A stretch of 64,000 nt of DNA from Streptomyces sp. IMTB 2501 (GCF_001953885.1 NZ_MQUS01000001.1:310001-374000), one strand, 5' to 3'. Positions 27,114 through 36,307 are shown, numbered from the stretch's first letter. Numbers and translations: made by a program. Notes: a model not told the origin generated them from the letters alone.

Positions 27114-28562
27114 TCACGCCTCGTCGCGCCTGGCGCGCTCGCGGCGGCGCAGCAGGAGCAGACCGCCCGCGACGGCGGTCACACCTGCGGCGGCGGACCA
27201 CGCGGGCAGGTCGGAGGCACCGGTCGACGCCAGGTCCTTGCCCCGGCCGCGCTGCGCACTGGCGGAGGACGACGGCGCGGCGGACCCGGCACCCGAAGCG
27301 GCAGCGGGTGTGGGGGACGCCGTCGCCTTGGCCGCGCTCGTCCGGTCGCGGGTGAACACCAGTGTGCCGAAGCCGAGTTGGTCGTACCCTCCGCTGTTGG
27401 GCCCGTAGTCCCCGCCGCCACCCTCCGGAGCCGTCCTGGCCGCGATCCGTGTGACATTGGGGGCGTCCAGATCGCGGCGCCTGGTGTAGTGGTTGGCGAT
27501 CACGGCCCAGATCGGGCGTGTCATGGCAGGATCCACGGCGGCGGCCTTGCTGACCGTCTCCGAGCCGGACCAGACGCCCGGCGCGCCCTTGCGCCGGGTG
27601 TTCGGCGTGTAGGGCACGGCTCCGCCCAGGCTCCACTTGGCCACGTACTCGGCGCCCTTGAGGAAGCGACTGTCGTCGTACCCGTACAGGTCGATGCCCT
27701 GGTTCCAGGCCATCTCGCAGATCGTGCCCATCAGGCCGACACCGAGCAGGGCGTGGCCCTGGTCGCGGCCCGCCTCGGCCCACTCGGCGAGCCCGTCGGA
27801 GTGCACCACGGGGATGGCGTTGCGGACCGAACCCATGCCCTCTCCGTGCTGGAAGTAGGAGACCGCCTGGTCGACGCCGGCGCGGTCGTCGCACAGGATG
27901 CCGACGGCGAGGACGCAGGCCATCGCGGCCAGGTCCCAGTTGGGCCAGTAGTTGGTGACATAGGCACCGTTGTGGTGGGTGAGGAAGTCGGAGCTGATCG
28001 GCAGGAACACGGTCCGCATCATTTTCTGGAAGCGGGCCAGCTCGAACCCGGGCCGATCGCGCACCAGTTCCGCGGCGTTGGCGAACTGGTAGCCCTGCAG
28101 GCCGGCCAGGAGGAACCGGTCCGCGGTGCCCTCCAGCCTGGTCAGGGTCGCCGACCAGGCGTTGAGGATGGCGACGGCGGTGTCCGCGTGTGCGGTGTCG
28201 CCGCTGACGTGCCAGCGCAGGGCGTTCTGGTAGGCGGCGTGGACGTCGTTGTAGAGGCCGGTGTAGTTCTGCGGCGTGCCCGATCCCCGGTACACGGTCG
28301 CGGCCGGGCGGGCTGTCCAGCTGCTCTGTGAGTGCCAGTTGGCGGTGAGCCTGGCGAACCCTGCCGTGTAGGGAGCGGCGCCCGCCTTGACCTTGGCCGC
28401 CATGCGGTCGAGGTCGGCCCGGGTGTGCAGCAGTCCCGGGTGCGCGAAGGCCGGGCCGGCCGCCTGCGCCCGGAGCGCGGGCGCGGCGGCGGTGACGGCG
28501 GCCGCGCCCGCGGCCGTACCGGCGATCTTCAGCATGCTGCGGCGGCTGATCTGCGCTCTCAC
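27114..28562 (-). CDS. alginate-lyase-family protein with sortase anchor
   Basis: A 482-residue secreted protein. A Tat-like leader (SRRSMLKIAGTAAG) is followed by an alpha-toroid of the alginate_lyase family (PF05426-like): FAHPGLLHTRADLDRM, YQNALRWHVSGD, TNYWPNWDLAAMACVLAVG and HSDGLAEWAEAGRDQGHA, with the His, Trp and Arg/Tyr positions expected of polysaccharide lyases or uronate-acting enzymes. After residue about 410 comes a Ser/Ala/Pro linker, then LASTG, a hydrophobic segment and an Arg-rich tail, a cell-wall sortase signal. The GTG at 28562 follows GAGGA. Substrate uncertain: a uronic-acid polymer is likely. Confidence 0.82.
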   Translation of the reverse strand: MRAQISRRSMLKIAGTAAGAAAVTAAAPALRAQAAGPAFAHPGLLHTRADLDRMAAKVKAGAAPYTAGFARLTANWHSQSSWTARPAATVYRGSGTPQNYTGLYNDVHAAYQNALRWHVSGDTAHADTAVAILNAWSATLTRLEGTADRFLLAGLQGYQFANAAELVRDRPGFELARFQKMMRTVFLPISSDFLTHHNGAYVTNYWPNWDLAAMACVLAVGILCDDRAGVDQAVSYFQHGEGMGSVRNAIPVVHSDGLAEWAEAGRDQGHALLGVGLMGTICEMAWNQGIDLYGYDDSRFLKGAEYVAKWSLGGAVPYTPNTRRKGAPGVWSGSETVSKAAAVDPAMTRPIWAVIANHYTRRRDLDAPNVTRIAARTAPEGGGGDYGPNSGGYDQLGFGTLVFTRDRTSAAKATASPTPAAASGAGSAAPSSSASAQRGRGKDLASTGASDLPAWSAAAGVTAVAGGLLLLRRRERARRDEA

Positions 28563-28649
28563 GTCGGTGTCCTCAGATCTCGTCGGGTCGCCCGGTGCGG
28601 ACGTTTTCGCAGAGGAGACGCTCCAGGGGGACACCGATAACAAAAAAGC

Positions 28650-28960
28650 TCAGGACGCGGCTGCAGCCTGATCGGTGGCCGGCTCGGAGAGAGTGCGCGG
28701 GCGGAGCTGGAGCGACTGCGGGCCGAGACCAGGGATCCTCCCGACCATCGCGTGGTCGTTGAAGCCGCGCATGCTGTCCAGCGCGGACCTGACCAGGGTC
28801 TCGGTCGTTTCACGGTCACCGCCGGCCCAGGCGTCGTGGCCCATGGCCATCAGTGCCTGAGCGCGACCCCACCGCTCCCCGCTCGCCCGGGCGGCGGCGG
28901 TGAACTGTGCGCCGGTGTGTGCCGCCTGGGGATCCCCGGGCCTTGCCCGCGCTGCTCCGC
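28650..28960 (-). pseudogene. fragment of a LuxR/SARP-type ATPase regulator (TPR region)
   Basis: The minus-strand stretch with ARASGERWGRAQALMAMGHDA and ETLVRSALDSMRGFNDHAM resembles the helical repeat region of large LuxR- or AfsR-type regulators. It spans only about 75 residues, lacks start, ATPase and HTH, and continues into unrelated sequence on both sides. The rest of 28563-29140 shows no gene. Confidence 0.45.
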
Positions 28961-29044
28961 ACCTGTTGACGGCCGCAAGGCGCACCCATATTGTGCGCCG
29001 AGGGTATCCGACCAGTCGACTGACGTTCGGTATTTCGACCAAAG

Positions 29045-29054
29045 GAAGCGCTTC
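29045..29054. promoter_or_regulatory. GAAGCGCTTC palindrome (LacI-type operator)
   Basis: A perfect 10-bp palindrome 87 bases upstream of the truncated secreted gene at 29141. The same decamer occurs at 48714 and 52834, each beside glycosidase-type genes, so it is likely a shared operator of a LacI-family repressor not encoded in this window. Confidence 0.65.
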
Positions 29055-29140
29055 GACTCCACTGGCGCCCATACCGGCGGCCGGGCACCGAGACCGCGTC
29101 AGGCGTTCGCGCTTTGCCGCACTCAGTCAAGGAGATACGG

Positions 29141-29380
29141 ATGAAGGGCATGTGTATGACGTCCACGGCGCCGCATCGGAGGCGTAGGAGGCGAACCGAG
29201 CTCACCGCGGTGACCGCCCTGACGGCAGCGCTCCTGACCGGACGGGGCGCCGCCGGAGCGGCGCAGGCGGCGACCGCCGGTGCCAAGGTCGTGCGGTTCG
29301 GCACGCAGCCGTCGACGGGAGTGCCGGCACAGGTGCACACCGCAGGGCGGGTCAAAGACGCCGGGGACACGGTGCAGTAG
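29141..29380 (+). pseudogene. secreted CBM13 protein remnant (signal peptide plus short tail)
   Basis: A 79-residue frame with AAGGAG ribosome site, whose signal peptide (an Arg-rich start, then LTAVTALTAALLTGRGAAG, AQA) closely resembles that of the CBM13-GH62 gene at 13472. After about 47 residues, KVVRFGTQPSTG resembles the KVVQF block late in that CBM13 domain, so most of the trefoil is deleted. The rest is Gly/Thr/Val-rich and unrelated. An internal deletion followed by 3' loss explains it. Confidence 0.7.
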
Positions 29381-29851
29381 CGAGAGCTGCCGGAGGGTCG
29401 GCGCGTTGCCGACCGTGCCTGCGATCTGCTCGGGGCCGAGCGCCGCGCCCAGGTCGAAGATCCGCTGCCAGGACGACTTGTCGCCGCCCCACTTCACGCG
29501 AACGGCGACCGCCAAGTCGCTTGCGGCGTCCGGGACTTCGCGGGGCAGCAGGATGTACGCACCGTCGGAGGCGGGCGCCCCGCCGGGCAGGGCCAGCGCC
29601 TTGCCGCCGTCCGCCCTCGCGACGGACCGGGCTGTGGAGGCGTTGACCAGGCTCGCCGTGAGGCCGTTGCCGGAACTGTCGGCGATCTCGCCGGAGGTGC
29701 GGTCTTCCTGGTCGAAGGTGTACCGGGCGGCGGGCTGGGGCACCTCGGGCGCCTGCGCGGGGACGGCCGGGGCGGCCGGCAGGCCCGCGCCGGGAGGCGG
29801 TGACACGGCGGCCGGTGCGCGGCACCGGGCGGATCCGTCAGCGGAATGCAT
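29381..29851 (-). pseudogene. LamG-domain secreted glycosidase, N-terminal remnant
   Basis: The minus-strand frame from the ATG at 29851 has a short Pro/Ala-rich lead, then a concanavalin-like LamG domain: YTFDQEDRTSGEIADSSGNGL, LVNASTARSV, GKALALPGG, YILLPREV and KWGGDKSSWQRIFDLG (each a typical jelly-roll strand). Such domains open several Streptomyces arabinan-type glycosidases. The protein is cut after about 130 residues where it meets the CBM13 remnant tail-to-tail. The operator at 29918-29929 is its upstream control element. Confidence 0.7.
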
Positions 29852-29917
29852 GGATCGCGTCCTCAATCCTTCAGTACCGGCATACGTCGAACCGATAGAT
29901 CGCCTAAGCCACCTCGT

Positions 29918-29929
29918 CGAACCGGTTCG
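29918..29929. promoter_or_regulatory. CGAACCGGTTCG operator (1)
   Basis: A perfect 12-bp palindrome upstream of the LamG remnant; a weaker copy (CGAACCGATAGA) lies at 29888-29899. Identical palindromes at 30064 and 30145 flank the promoter of the LacI gene at 30171. Confidence 0.75.
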
Positions 29930-30025
29930 GTGAAGCTAGCACCGGGCAACCCGGCCAGCAATCCCCTCGACGCGATCCACCGGCTCCGGCTCCGGCCCGG
30001 GATTGCGGGAATGCGGTCGGAGGTG

Positions 30026-30054
30026 TTGACAGGCCTTCGGGCGATTCCTACCTT
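30026..30054 (+). promoter_or_regulatory. probable promoter of the LacI-importer unit
   Basis: TTGACA (30026-30031) and TACCTT (30049-30054) are separated by 17 bases. The operator at 30064-30075 covers the expected transcription start. Confidence 0.55.
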
Positions 30055-30063
30055 CACTTCATG

Positions 30064-30075
30064 CGAACCGGTTCG
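30064..30075. promoter_or_regulatory. CGAACCGGTTCG operator (2)
   Basis: A perfect palindrome identical to 29918-29929, overlapping the expected start of transcription of the LacI gene. Confidence 0.78.
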
Positions 30076-30144
30076 ACAAACCGGAGATCACTTCTTCACC
30101 GTTCCCAGCCTCAGGCGCCCGGCGCTGTGTTCCTCCCGGAGCAG

Positions 30145-30156
30145 CGAACCGGTTCG
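30145..30156. promoter_or_regulatory. CGAACCGGTTCG operator (3)
   Basis: A third identical palindrome, 81 bp from the second, ending just before the AAGGAG ribosome site of the LacI gene. The pair could support looping by a tetramer. Confidence 0.78.
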
Positions 30157-30170
30157 AGCAAGGAGTCCCC

Positions 30171-31217
30171 GTGAACATCGGTGAGATCGCCAAGCGGGCC
30201 GGTGTCTCGCGGAGCACCGTGTCGTACGCGCTGAGCGGCAAGCGCCCGGTGTCGGAGGAGACGCGCCGGAAGATCCAGCAGGTCGTCGACGAGCTGGGCT
30301 ACCGGCCCAGCGCCAGTGCCCGCGCGCTGGCCAACGGCCGGACCAGCACGATCGGTCTGGTCTTCCCGCCGGCCGGGAACCACTACACGGGGATGCAGCT
30401 GGACTTCATCGGCAGTGTGGTGGAGGCCGCCGCGGCCTACGACTACGACGTGCTGCTGTCCCCGAGCGGAGTGGACAGCGACCGCTCCTTCCAGCGGCTG
30501 CTGGGCGAGCGACGGGTCGACGGCGCGATCCTGATGGAGATCAGGCTGGAGGACGACCGGGTCGATCACCTGGCCGCGCTGGACTTCCCCTCCGTCGCCA
30601 TCGGCCGCACCGCCCATCCGGAGCGCGGCTGGTGGGTGGGCCTGGACCACACCGCGCTGGCGGCGGCGTGTGTGCACCACCTGGCGGATCTCGGCCATCG
30701 CCGGGTCGCCTTCGTCAACCGTCCCGAGCAGCTGCTGCGGGCCGGGTACGAGTCCGCGCACCGTGGCCTGGACGGCTTCACCAAGGCCGCGGCCGAGCGC
30801 GGGCTGACGGTGCGGACGTACTGCTGCGGGGACGACGCCGCGTCCGGCCAGGCATGCGTGGAGCAGATCCTGCGCGACGACCCGGCCACCACGGCCCTGG
30901 TCACGCTGAACGAAGCCGCTCTGGGCGGCCTCTACCGGGGGCTCGCCCGGGCGGGCCGCCATGTGCCGTGCGACTTCTCCGTCACCGGGGTGGTGGCCGG
31001 CCGGTGGGCGGAGACTGTGACCCCGCAGCTCACCGCGGCGGACGTACCGGCGGCGGAGATGGGCCGGCGAGCCGTCGACCTGCTGGTGGAGCGGCTCGGT
31101 CATCCCGACGCGCCGCCCCGGCACCATCTCCTCACGCCGCCGATCTCCCTGCGGGCCAGCACCGGGCCCGCGGGAGTCGCACCCACCGCGGACGCGGGGT
31201 CCGGTACGACGCCCTGA
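30171..31217 (+). CDS. LacI-family transcriptional regulator
   Basis: A 348-residue LacI repressor with a GTG start and AAGGAG site. The HTH reads NIGEIAKRAGVSRSTVSYALSG, followed by the hinge LGYRPSASARALANG. The effector domain carries GLVFPPAGNHYTG and RRVDGAILME, a GLDHTALAAACVHHLADLGHRRVAF run in the usual place, and LITPPISLR-like end residues. It lies downstream of two CGAACCGGTTCG sites and upstream of a MalEFG-type importer, so it probably represses itself, the importer genes and the former LamG glycosidase. Inducer unknown. Confidence 0.9.
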   Translation: MNIGEIAKRAGVSRSTVSYALSGKRPVSEETRRKIQQVVDELGYRPSASARALANGRTSTIGLVFPPAGNHYTGMQLDFIGSVVEAAAAYDYDVLLSPSGVDSDRSFQRLLGERRVDGAILMEIRLEDDRVDHLAALDFPSVAIGRTAHPERGWWVGLDHTALAAACVHHLADLGHRRVAFVNRPEQLLRAGYESAHRGLDGFTKAAAERGLTVRTYCCGDDAASGQACVEQILRDDPATTALVTLNEAALGGLYRGLARAGRHVPCDFSVTGVVAGRWAETVTPQLTAADVPAAEMGRRAVDLLVERLGHPDAPPRHHLLTPPISLRASTGPAGVAPTADAGSGTTP

Positions 31218-31357
31218 CCGCACCCACTTAACCGTCTTCACCCCTCGTCACACCACCGGACGCTCGCACTGCTCAACGGTGCCGTTCGCCGTGCCCGTCT
31301 CTCCTCTTCAGCTCGCGCCCTCGGCATTGTCATGCCCAAAACAAAGGAATCCCTGCA

Positions 31358-32605
31358 ATGAAGCACTCCTCCGGACAGCGTCGTCTGACCGCAGCAGCCC
31401 TCACAGCCCTGGCCGTGGCCGTCAGCGCCACCGCCTGTTCCTCCGGTTCGGGCACCACCGACGCCAAGGGTGCCGGCAGCGGCACGTACACCGTCTGGGA
31501 CCCGTACCCGCAGTTCGACAAGGGCTCGGCCTGGGTGAAGTTGCTGGACCGGTGCGGCACCGGGGCCGGGGTGAAGATCAAGCGGACCGCCTTCGACACC
31601 AGCGACCTGGGCAACAAGACACTGCTGGCGGCGCAGCAGGGCAACTCGCCGGACGTGCTCGTCGTGGACAACCCGGTGGTGTCGACCCTGGCCGAGGCGG
31701 GCGTGCTCACCACGACCGACGACACCAAGCTGGACACCGCGAAGGCGGACCCCAACCTGCTCGCGGCCGGCCAGTCGGGCGGCAAGACGTACGGCACGCC
31801 GATCGGCGCCAACACCCTCGCCCTCTACTACAACAGGAAGGTGCTGAAGGAAGCCGGGGTGGACATTGCCTCGGTCAAGGACTGGACGTCGCTGACGGCG
31901 GCGCTGGCGAAGGTCAAGAAGGCGGGCAAGAAGGGCGTCACGTTCTCGGCGATCGGCACGGAGGAGGGAAGTTTCCAGTTCCTGCCGTGGTTCTGGGGCG
32001 CGGGTGCCAAGCTGACCGGGCTCGACTCAGCGCAGGCCGTGTCCGCCCTGTCGCTGTGGACGGACTGGCTGAAGCAGGGCTACGCCCCCAACTCGGTGCT
32101 CAACAACACCCAGACCACCAGCTGGCAGGAGTTCGCCGGCGGCGACTACGCCTTCGCGGAGAACGGCACCTGGCAGCTCGCCAACGCGAGGAAGGCCGGG
32201 CTCGACTACGGGGTGCTGCCCATCCCCGCGGCCACGGGAGGCAATGCGGCGGCCCCGACCGGCGGCGAGCTCGTCACCATCCCGGTCCAGGACGACACCG
32301 CCCGCTACACCACCTCCCGGAAGCTCACCACCTGCCTGACCAGCGCCCAGAACCTCTACGACACCGACACCACGCTGTCCTACGTGGCCCCCACCAGCGA
32401 GGTCCAGAACAAGCAGGTGGCGGCGAACGCCGAGCTGAAGCCATGGGTCGACGCGGTCAAGTCGGCCAAGGGGCGCACGAGCGACGGCCTGGGCACCAAG
32501 TACCCCAAGATCTCCGAGCAGATGTGGAAGGCCGTCCAGTCCGCCCTCAGCGGGTCCAAGTCGCCCAAGGACGCGCTCACTTCGGCGCAGGACGCGGTCA
32601 AGTGA
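31358..32605 (+). CDS. carbohydrate-binding lipoprotein of ABC importer (MalE-like)
   Basis: A 415-residue family 1 (MalE/UgpB-type) solute-binding lipoprotein with signal peptide and SATAC lipobox near residue 27. The mature part has TYTVWDPYPQFDKGSAW, GNSPDVLVVDNP, a YGTPIGANTLALYYNRKVLKEAG hinge segment, and aromatic residues in LPWFWG and WQEFAGGDYAFAENGTW that usually line an oligosaccharide site. It is followed after 10 bases by the first permease. The ligand is likely a disaccharide or oligosaccharide processed by the GH63-like enzyme downstream. Confidence 0.9.
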   Translation: MKHSSGQRRLTAAALTALAVAVSATACSSGSGTTDAKGAGSGTYTVWDPYPQFDKGSAWVKLLDRCGTGAGVKIKRTAFDTSDLGNKTLLAAQQGNSPDVLVVDNPVVSTLAEAGVLTTTDDTKLDTAKADPNLLAAGQSGGKTYGTPIGANTLALYYNRKVLKEAGVDIASVKDWTSLTAALAKVKKAGKKGVTFSAIGTEEGSFQFLPWFWGAGAKLTGLDSAQAVSALSLWTDWLKQGYAPNSVLNNTQTTSWQEFAGGDYAFAENGTWQLANARKAGLDYGVLPIPAATGGNAAAPTGGELVTIPVQDDTARYTTSRKLTTCLTSAQNLYDTDTTLSYVAPTSEVQNKQVAANAELKPWVDAVKSAKGRTSDGLGTKYPKISEQMWKAVQSALSGSKSPKDALTSAQDAVK

Positions 32606-32615
32606 GGTGGGACCG

Positions 32616-33599
32616 ATGAAACAGACCACCCATCCGCCGGACCGCCGGTCCGCGCGCGTCCGGGACGGAGCGTCCATCGCCGCCCCGTCCCCGGCCCGCA
32701 CCAGGACACGCCGCCGTCCGACCTCCCAGCAGTGGGCCGCCTGGGGATTCCTCGCCCCGGTGACCGTCTATCTCGCCCTCTTCTATGCCTATCCGCTGTA
32801 CCGCAACCTCGATCTCAGCCTGCGCCATTACACCGTCCGCTCCTTCGTGCAGGGCAACGCACCCTTCACGGGCCTGAGGAACTATCAGACCGTCTTCGAC
32901 GACCCCACCTTCACCCCGGCCCTGCTCCACACGGCCGTCTTCACCGCCGTGTGCCTGGTCTTCCAGTACGCCATCGGCCTGGCCCTCGCGGTCTTCTTCA
33001 ACCAGCACTTCCGGCTGTCGGCCACCCTGCGCGCCCTGTTCCTGGTGCCCTGGCTGCTGCCGCTCATCGTGTCGGCCTCCACCTGGTCGTGGATGCTCAA
33101 CAGCGACTCCGGCGTCGTCAACGCCCTGGTGAGCGCCGTCGGCATCGAGCCGGTGAACTGGCTGACCTCACCGTCCTGGTCGCTGACCTCGGTGATCATC
33201 GCGAACATCTGGATCGGTGTCCCGTTCAACCTGGTCGTCCTCTACAGCGGCCTGCAGTCCATCCCCGCGAACCTGTACGAGGCCGCCGCCCTCGACGGGG
33301 CGAACGCCTGGCAGCGTTTCTGGCGCGTCACCTTCCCGCTGCTGCGCCCGGTGTCCGCGATCACCCTGCTGCTCGGGCTGGTCTACACGCTCAAGGTCTT
33401 CGACATCATCTGGATCATGACCAAGGGCGGCCCGGCGGACTCGTCCACCACCTTCGCCACCTGGTCCTACCAGCTCGGTTTCGGCAACCTCCTGCCCGCC
33501 TTCGGCCCGGGCGCGGCCGTCGGCAACCTGCTCGTGGTCGCCGCCCTGGTCTTCGGCCTGGTCTACGTCCGGGTCCAGCGGAGGCAGGCGCTGTCATGA
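32616..33599 (+). CDS. carbohydrate ABC importer permease 1 (MalF-like)
   Basis: A 327-residue permease with six membrane segments after a charged 40-residue N-terminus. The EAA loop reads LYEAAALDGANAWQRFWRVTFPLLRP, split here as EAAALDGA and FWRVTFPLL. I chose the ATG at 32616 (GAGGTGGG upstream) over GTG 32607. Its end overlaps the second permease by 4 bases. Confidence 0.92.
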   Translation: MKQTTHPPDRRSARVRDGASIAAPSPARTRTRRRPTSQQWAAWGFLAPVTVYLALFYAYPLYRNLDLSLRHYTVRSFVQGNAPFTGLRNYQTVFDDPTFTPALLHTAVFTAVCLVFQYAIGLALAVFFNQHFRLSATLRALFLVPWLLPLIVSASTWSWMLNSDSGVVNALVSAVGIEPVNWLTSPSWSLTSVIIANIWIGVPFNLVVLYSGLQSIPANLYEAAALDGANAWQRFWRVTFPLLRPVSAITLLLGLVYTLKVFDIIWIMTKGGPADSSTTFATWSYQLGFGNLLPAFGPGAAVGNLLVVAALVFGLVYVRVQRRQALS

Positions 33600-34420
33600 G
33601 CCGAAGCACCAGCCGTACGTGGTGGAAGACGACCGTCGGCGTCCTGCTGACCGCGATCATGCTCTTCCCGGTCTACTGGATGCTCAACGTGTCCTTGACC
33701 CGCGACCAGGACATGCGCAAGAGCCCGCCCGATCTGCTCCCTGTGCACGGCACCCTGGCCGGCTACCGCACCGTCCTCGACGAGCAGTTGCCCTACCTCG
33801 GCACCAGCCTCGTGATCGGCCTGGGCACCGTCGTCCTGACCGTGGTCCTGGCCGCGCCCGCCGGCTACGCCCTGGCCAAGCTGCGCCCACGCGGTGGCGG
33901 CATCCTGAGCTTCTTCCTGCTGGCCGCACAGATGATCCCCGGCATCATCATGGCGATGGGCTTCTACGCCATCTACCTCCAACTGGGTCTGCTCCAGTCC
34001 GTCCCCGGGCTGATCGTCGCCGACTCGACCCTGGCCGTCCCGTTCGCGGTCCTGATCTTCACGGCGTTCATGTCCGGCATTCCCGGTGAGCTGCTCCAGG
34101 CCGCGCAGGTGGACGGGGCGAGGGCCCTGCGCACCTTCTGGTCCGTGGTGCTGCCGATGAGCCGCAACGCCGTCGTCACGGTCTCCCTGTTCGCCTTCCT
34201 GTGGTCCTGGTCCGACTTCGTCTTCGCCAGCACCCTCGCGGGCGGCGGCGCCCACGAGCCGATCACGCTCGGCATCTACCACTACATCGGCAACAACAAC
34301 CAGCAGTGGAACGCCATCATGGCGACCGCCGTCGTCGCCTCGCTGCCGACCGCCGTGATCCTCGTCCTCGCCCAGCGCCATGTCGCCGCCGGCGTGACCG
34401 CCGGCGCCGTCAAGGACTGA
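33596..34420 (+). CDS. carbohydrate ABC importer permease 2 (MalG-like)
   Basis: A 274-residue permease with six membrane segments, the EAA-type loop LLQAAQVDGARALRTFWSVVLP and the common C-terminal GAVKD ending. It starts within the first permease stop. No ATPase gene is present in the unit, as is usual in Streptomyces, where the shared MsiK-type ATPase serves several importers. Confidence 0.92.
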   Translation: MSRSTSRTWWKTTVGVLLTAIMLFPVYWMLNVSLTRDQDMRKSPPDLLPVHGTLAGYRTVLDEQLPYLGTSLVIGLGTVVLTVVLAAPAGYALAKLRPRGGGILSFFLLAAQMIPGIIMAMGFYAIYLQLGLLQSVPGLIVADSTLAVPFAVLIFTAFMSGIPGELLQAAQVDGARALRTFWSVVLPMSRNAVVTVSLFAFLWSWSDFVFASTLAGGGAHEPITLGIYHYIGNNNQQWNAIMATAVVASLPTAVILVLAQRHVAAGVTAGAVKD

Positions 34421-34504
34421 GAGTCCTCCCTCCCGTCACGACCGCTCCGGCCGCACGCACGCCAGTCGGCCGGTGCCCCCTGCCCGAGAAACGAGTGACG
34501 CATC

Positions 34505-36241
34505 ATGACCGCCGCCCCGTCCGGCCCGGCCTTCTCCGTCCACGACATTCCGTTCAGCACATACGGATCCTGGTTCGACATCTCGCCCGTGGTGGCCGAG
34601 AAGACGTACGCCGAGGACCTCCACCTCGTCTCGCACCAGAACGGCATGCACGGCGTCCTGCGCCTGGTCCCGCTGGACCCGGCGACGGGCGAGCGGGCCG
34701 CGGCCCGCGTCGAGGCGACACCGGGCCTGCTCAGCTGGATCGGCGAGGGCGGCCAGGTCGACCTCGCCTACGAGTCGCCGGACACCGTACGGCTGCGGGG
34801 GAGCGGCCTGGGCATCAGCGTCTTCGCCGCCGTGCGGGCCCTGACCCCGTTCAGCGGAACGTACTTCTTCCACGACCCGGCAGCGAACGGGCACGTGTTC
34901 ACCTCGTACGAGACCGGACGCCGTTACCGCGTCACCGTGCTGTCCGGCACCCTCGCCGCCCCGGCCGGTGCCCAGGCGCTGGGCAGCGGCGACCGCGGTC
35001 TCGCCATGACCACCGCGGTGGACGGGACCTGGGAGATGGCGATCGAGGAAATGGACACCTCTCGTCCGCCCTACGCGTCCTCGGCGCCTTTCGACGAGAT
35101 CGTGGGGGCCGCGAAGAGAGGCTTCAGGGAATTCGTCGACGCCGTGGCCCCCTGGCGCTCGTCCGCCACCCCGGCCGCCGAGCTCGCCGTCTACGTCGTC
35201 TGGTCGGCGACCGTACGACCGACCGGCCTGGTCACCCGCCCCGCCGTGCTGATGTCCAAGCACTGGATGGACAAGGTCTGGAGCTGGGACCACTGCTTCA
35301 ACGCCCTTGCCCTGGCGCCCGGTTGCCCCGAACTGGCCCTGGACCAGTTCGCCCTGCCCTTCGACCACCAGGACGACAGCGGCGCCCTGCCCGACTCGGT
35401 CACCCACTCCGAGGTGCTCTACAACTTCGTCAAGCCGCCCATCCACGGCTGGGCCTTCGGCCACCTGCGCCGCCGCCTGCCGACACCTCTCGGCCGGACC
35501 GAACTGGCAGAGGTGTACGGCAGGTTGGAGCGCTGGACCGATTTCTGGCTCACCGCACGGAGAGCCCCCGGCGCCGAACTGGCCCACTACCAGCATGGCA
35601 ACGACAGCGGCTGGGACAACGCCACCACCTTCGACCCCGAGCGCGTGGTCGTCACCGCCGACCTGGCCGCCTTCCTCGTCCTCCAGCTGCGCGAACTCGC
35701 CGAGCTGGCAGCCGAGTTGGGAAGGGGGGACGAGGCGTGCCGGTGGACCCGGGCGGCCGAGGATTCCCAGACGGCACTGCTGGAGCAGCTATGGAGCGGG
35801 GACAGATTCGTCGCCCGAGGTGTCGCCGGCGGGGACACCTGGAGCAGTTCGAGCCTCCTGGACCTGATGCCCATCGTGCTGGGCGAGCACCTGCCCGGCG
35901 AGGTCGCCAGCGCCCTGGCCGACCACATCAAGGCTCATCTGACCCCGTACGGCCTCGCCACCGAACTGACCACCTCACCGCACTACCTCGCCGACGGCTA
36001 CTGGCGCGGTCCGATCTGGGCCCCGGCCACCGTCCTCGTCGAGGACGGCCTGCGCCGCGCCGGCCACCACCGGCTGGCGGACGACATCAGCGCCCGCTTC
36101 CGCGCCCTGTGCGAGACCCACGGCTTCGCCGAGAACTTCGACGCCCTCACCGGCACGGGGCTGCGCGACCGCGCCTACACCTGGACCGCCAGCAGCTATC
36201 TCCTGCTGGCCGAAGCACACGCACACCGAGACGGCCGCTGA
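34505..36241 (+). CDS. GH63-like alpha-glycosidase (cytosolic)
   Basis: A 578-residue protein without signal peptide. The N-terminal half is a beta-sandwich. The C-terminal (alpha/alpha)6 barrel contains WSWDHCFNALAL, LPFDHQDDSGALPDS, HGNDSGWDNATTF (likely catalytic Asp), YWRGPIWAPA and GFAENFDALTG (Glu), the pattern of GH63 YgjK/mannosylglycerate-hydrolase-like enzymes. It follows the permeases by 84 bases and would split the imported oligosaccharide inside the cell. The exact bond is not deducible; an alpha-linked glucoside, mannoside or galactoside is possible. Confidence 0.82.
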   Translation: MTAAPSGPAFSVHDIPFSTYGSWFDISPVVAEKTYAEDLHLVSHQNGMHGVLRLVPLDPATGERAAARVEATPGLLSWIGEGGQVDLAYESPDTVRLRGSGLGISVFAAVRALTPFSGTYFFHDPAANGHVFTSYETGRRYRVTVLSGTLAAPAGAQALGSGDRGLAMTTAVDGTWEMAIEEMDTSRPPYASSAPFDEIVGAAKRGFREFVDAVAPWRSSATPAAELAVYVVWSATVRPTGLVTRPAVLMSKHWMDKVWSWDHCFNALALAPGCPELALDQFALPFDHQDDSGALPDSVTHSEVLYNFVKPPIHGWAFGHLRRRLPTPLGRTELAEVYGRLERWTDFWLTARRAPGAELAHYQHGNDSGWDNATTFDPERVVVTADLAAFLVLQLRELAELAAELGRGDEACRWTRAAEDSQTALLEQLWSGDRFVARGVAGGDTWSSSSLLDLMPIVLGEHLPGEVASALADHIKAHLTPYGLATELTTSPHYLADGYWRGPIWAPATVLVEDGLRRAGHHRLADDISARFRALCETHGFAENFDALTGTGLRDRAYTWTASSYLLLAEAHAHRDGR

Positions 36242-36307
36242 CCGGCTGCCTCCCCCAATAGCCCCCGGACCGTCCGGGCCCCGCCACACCCATGCAGGAG
36301 CCGCACC

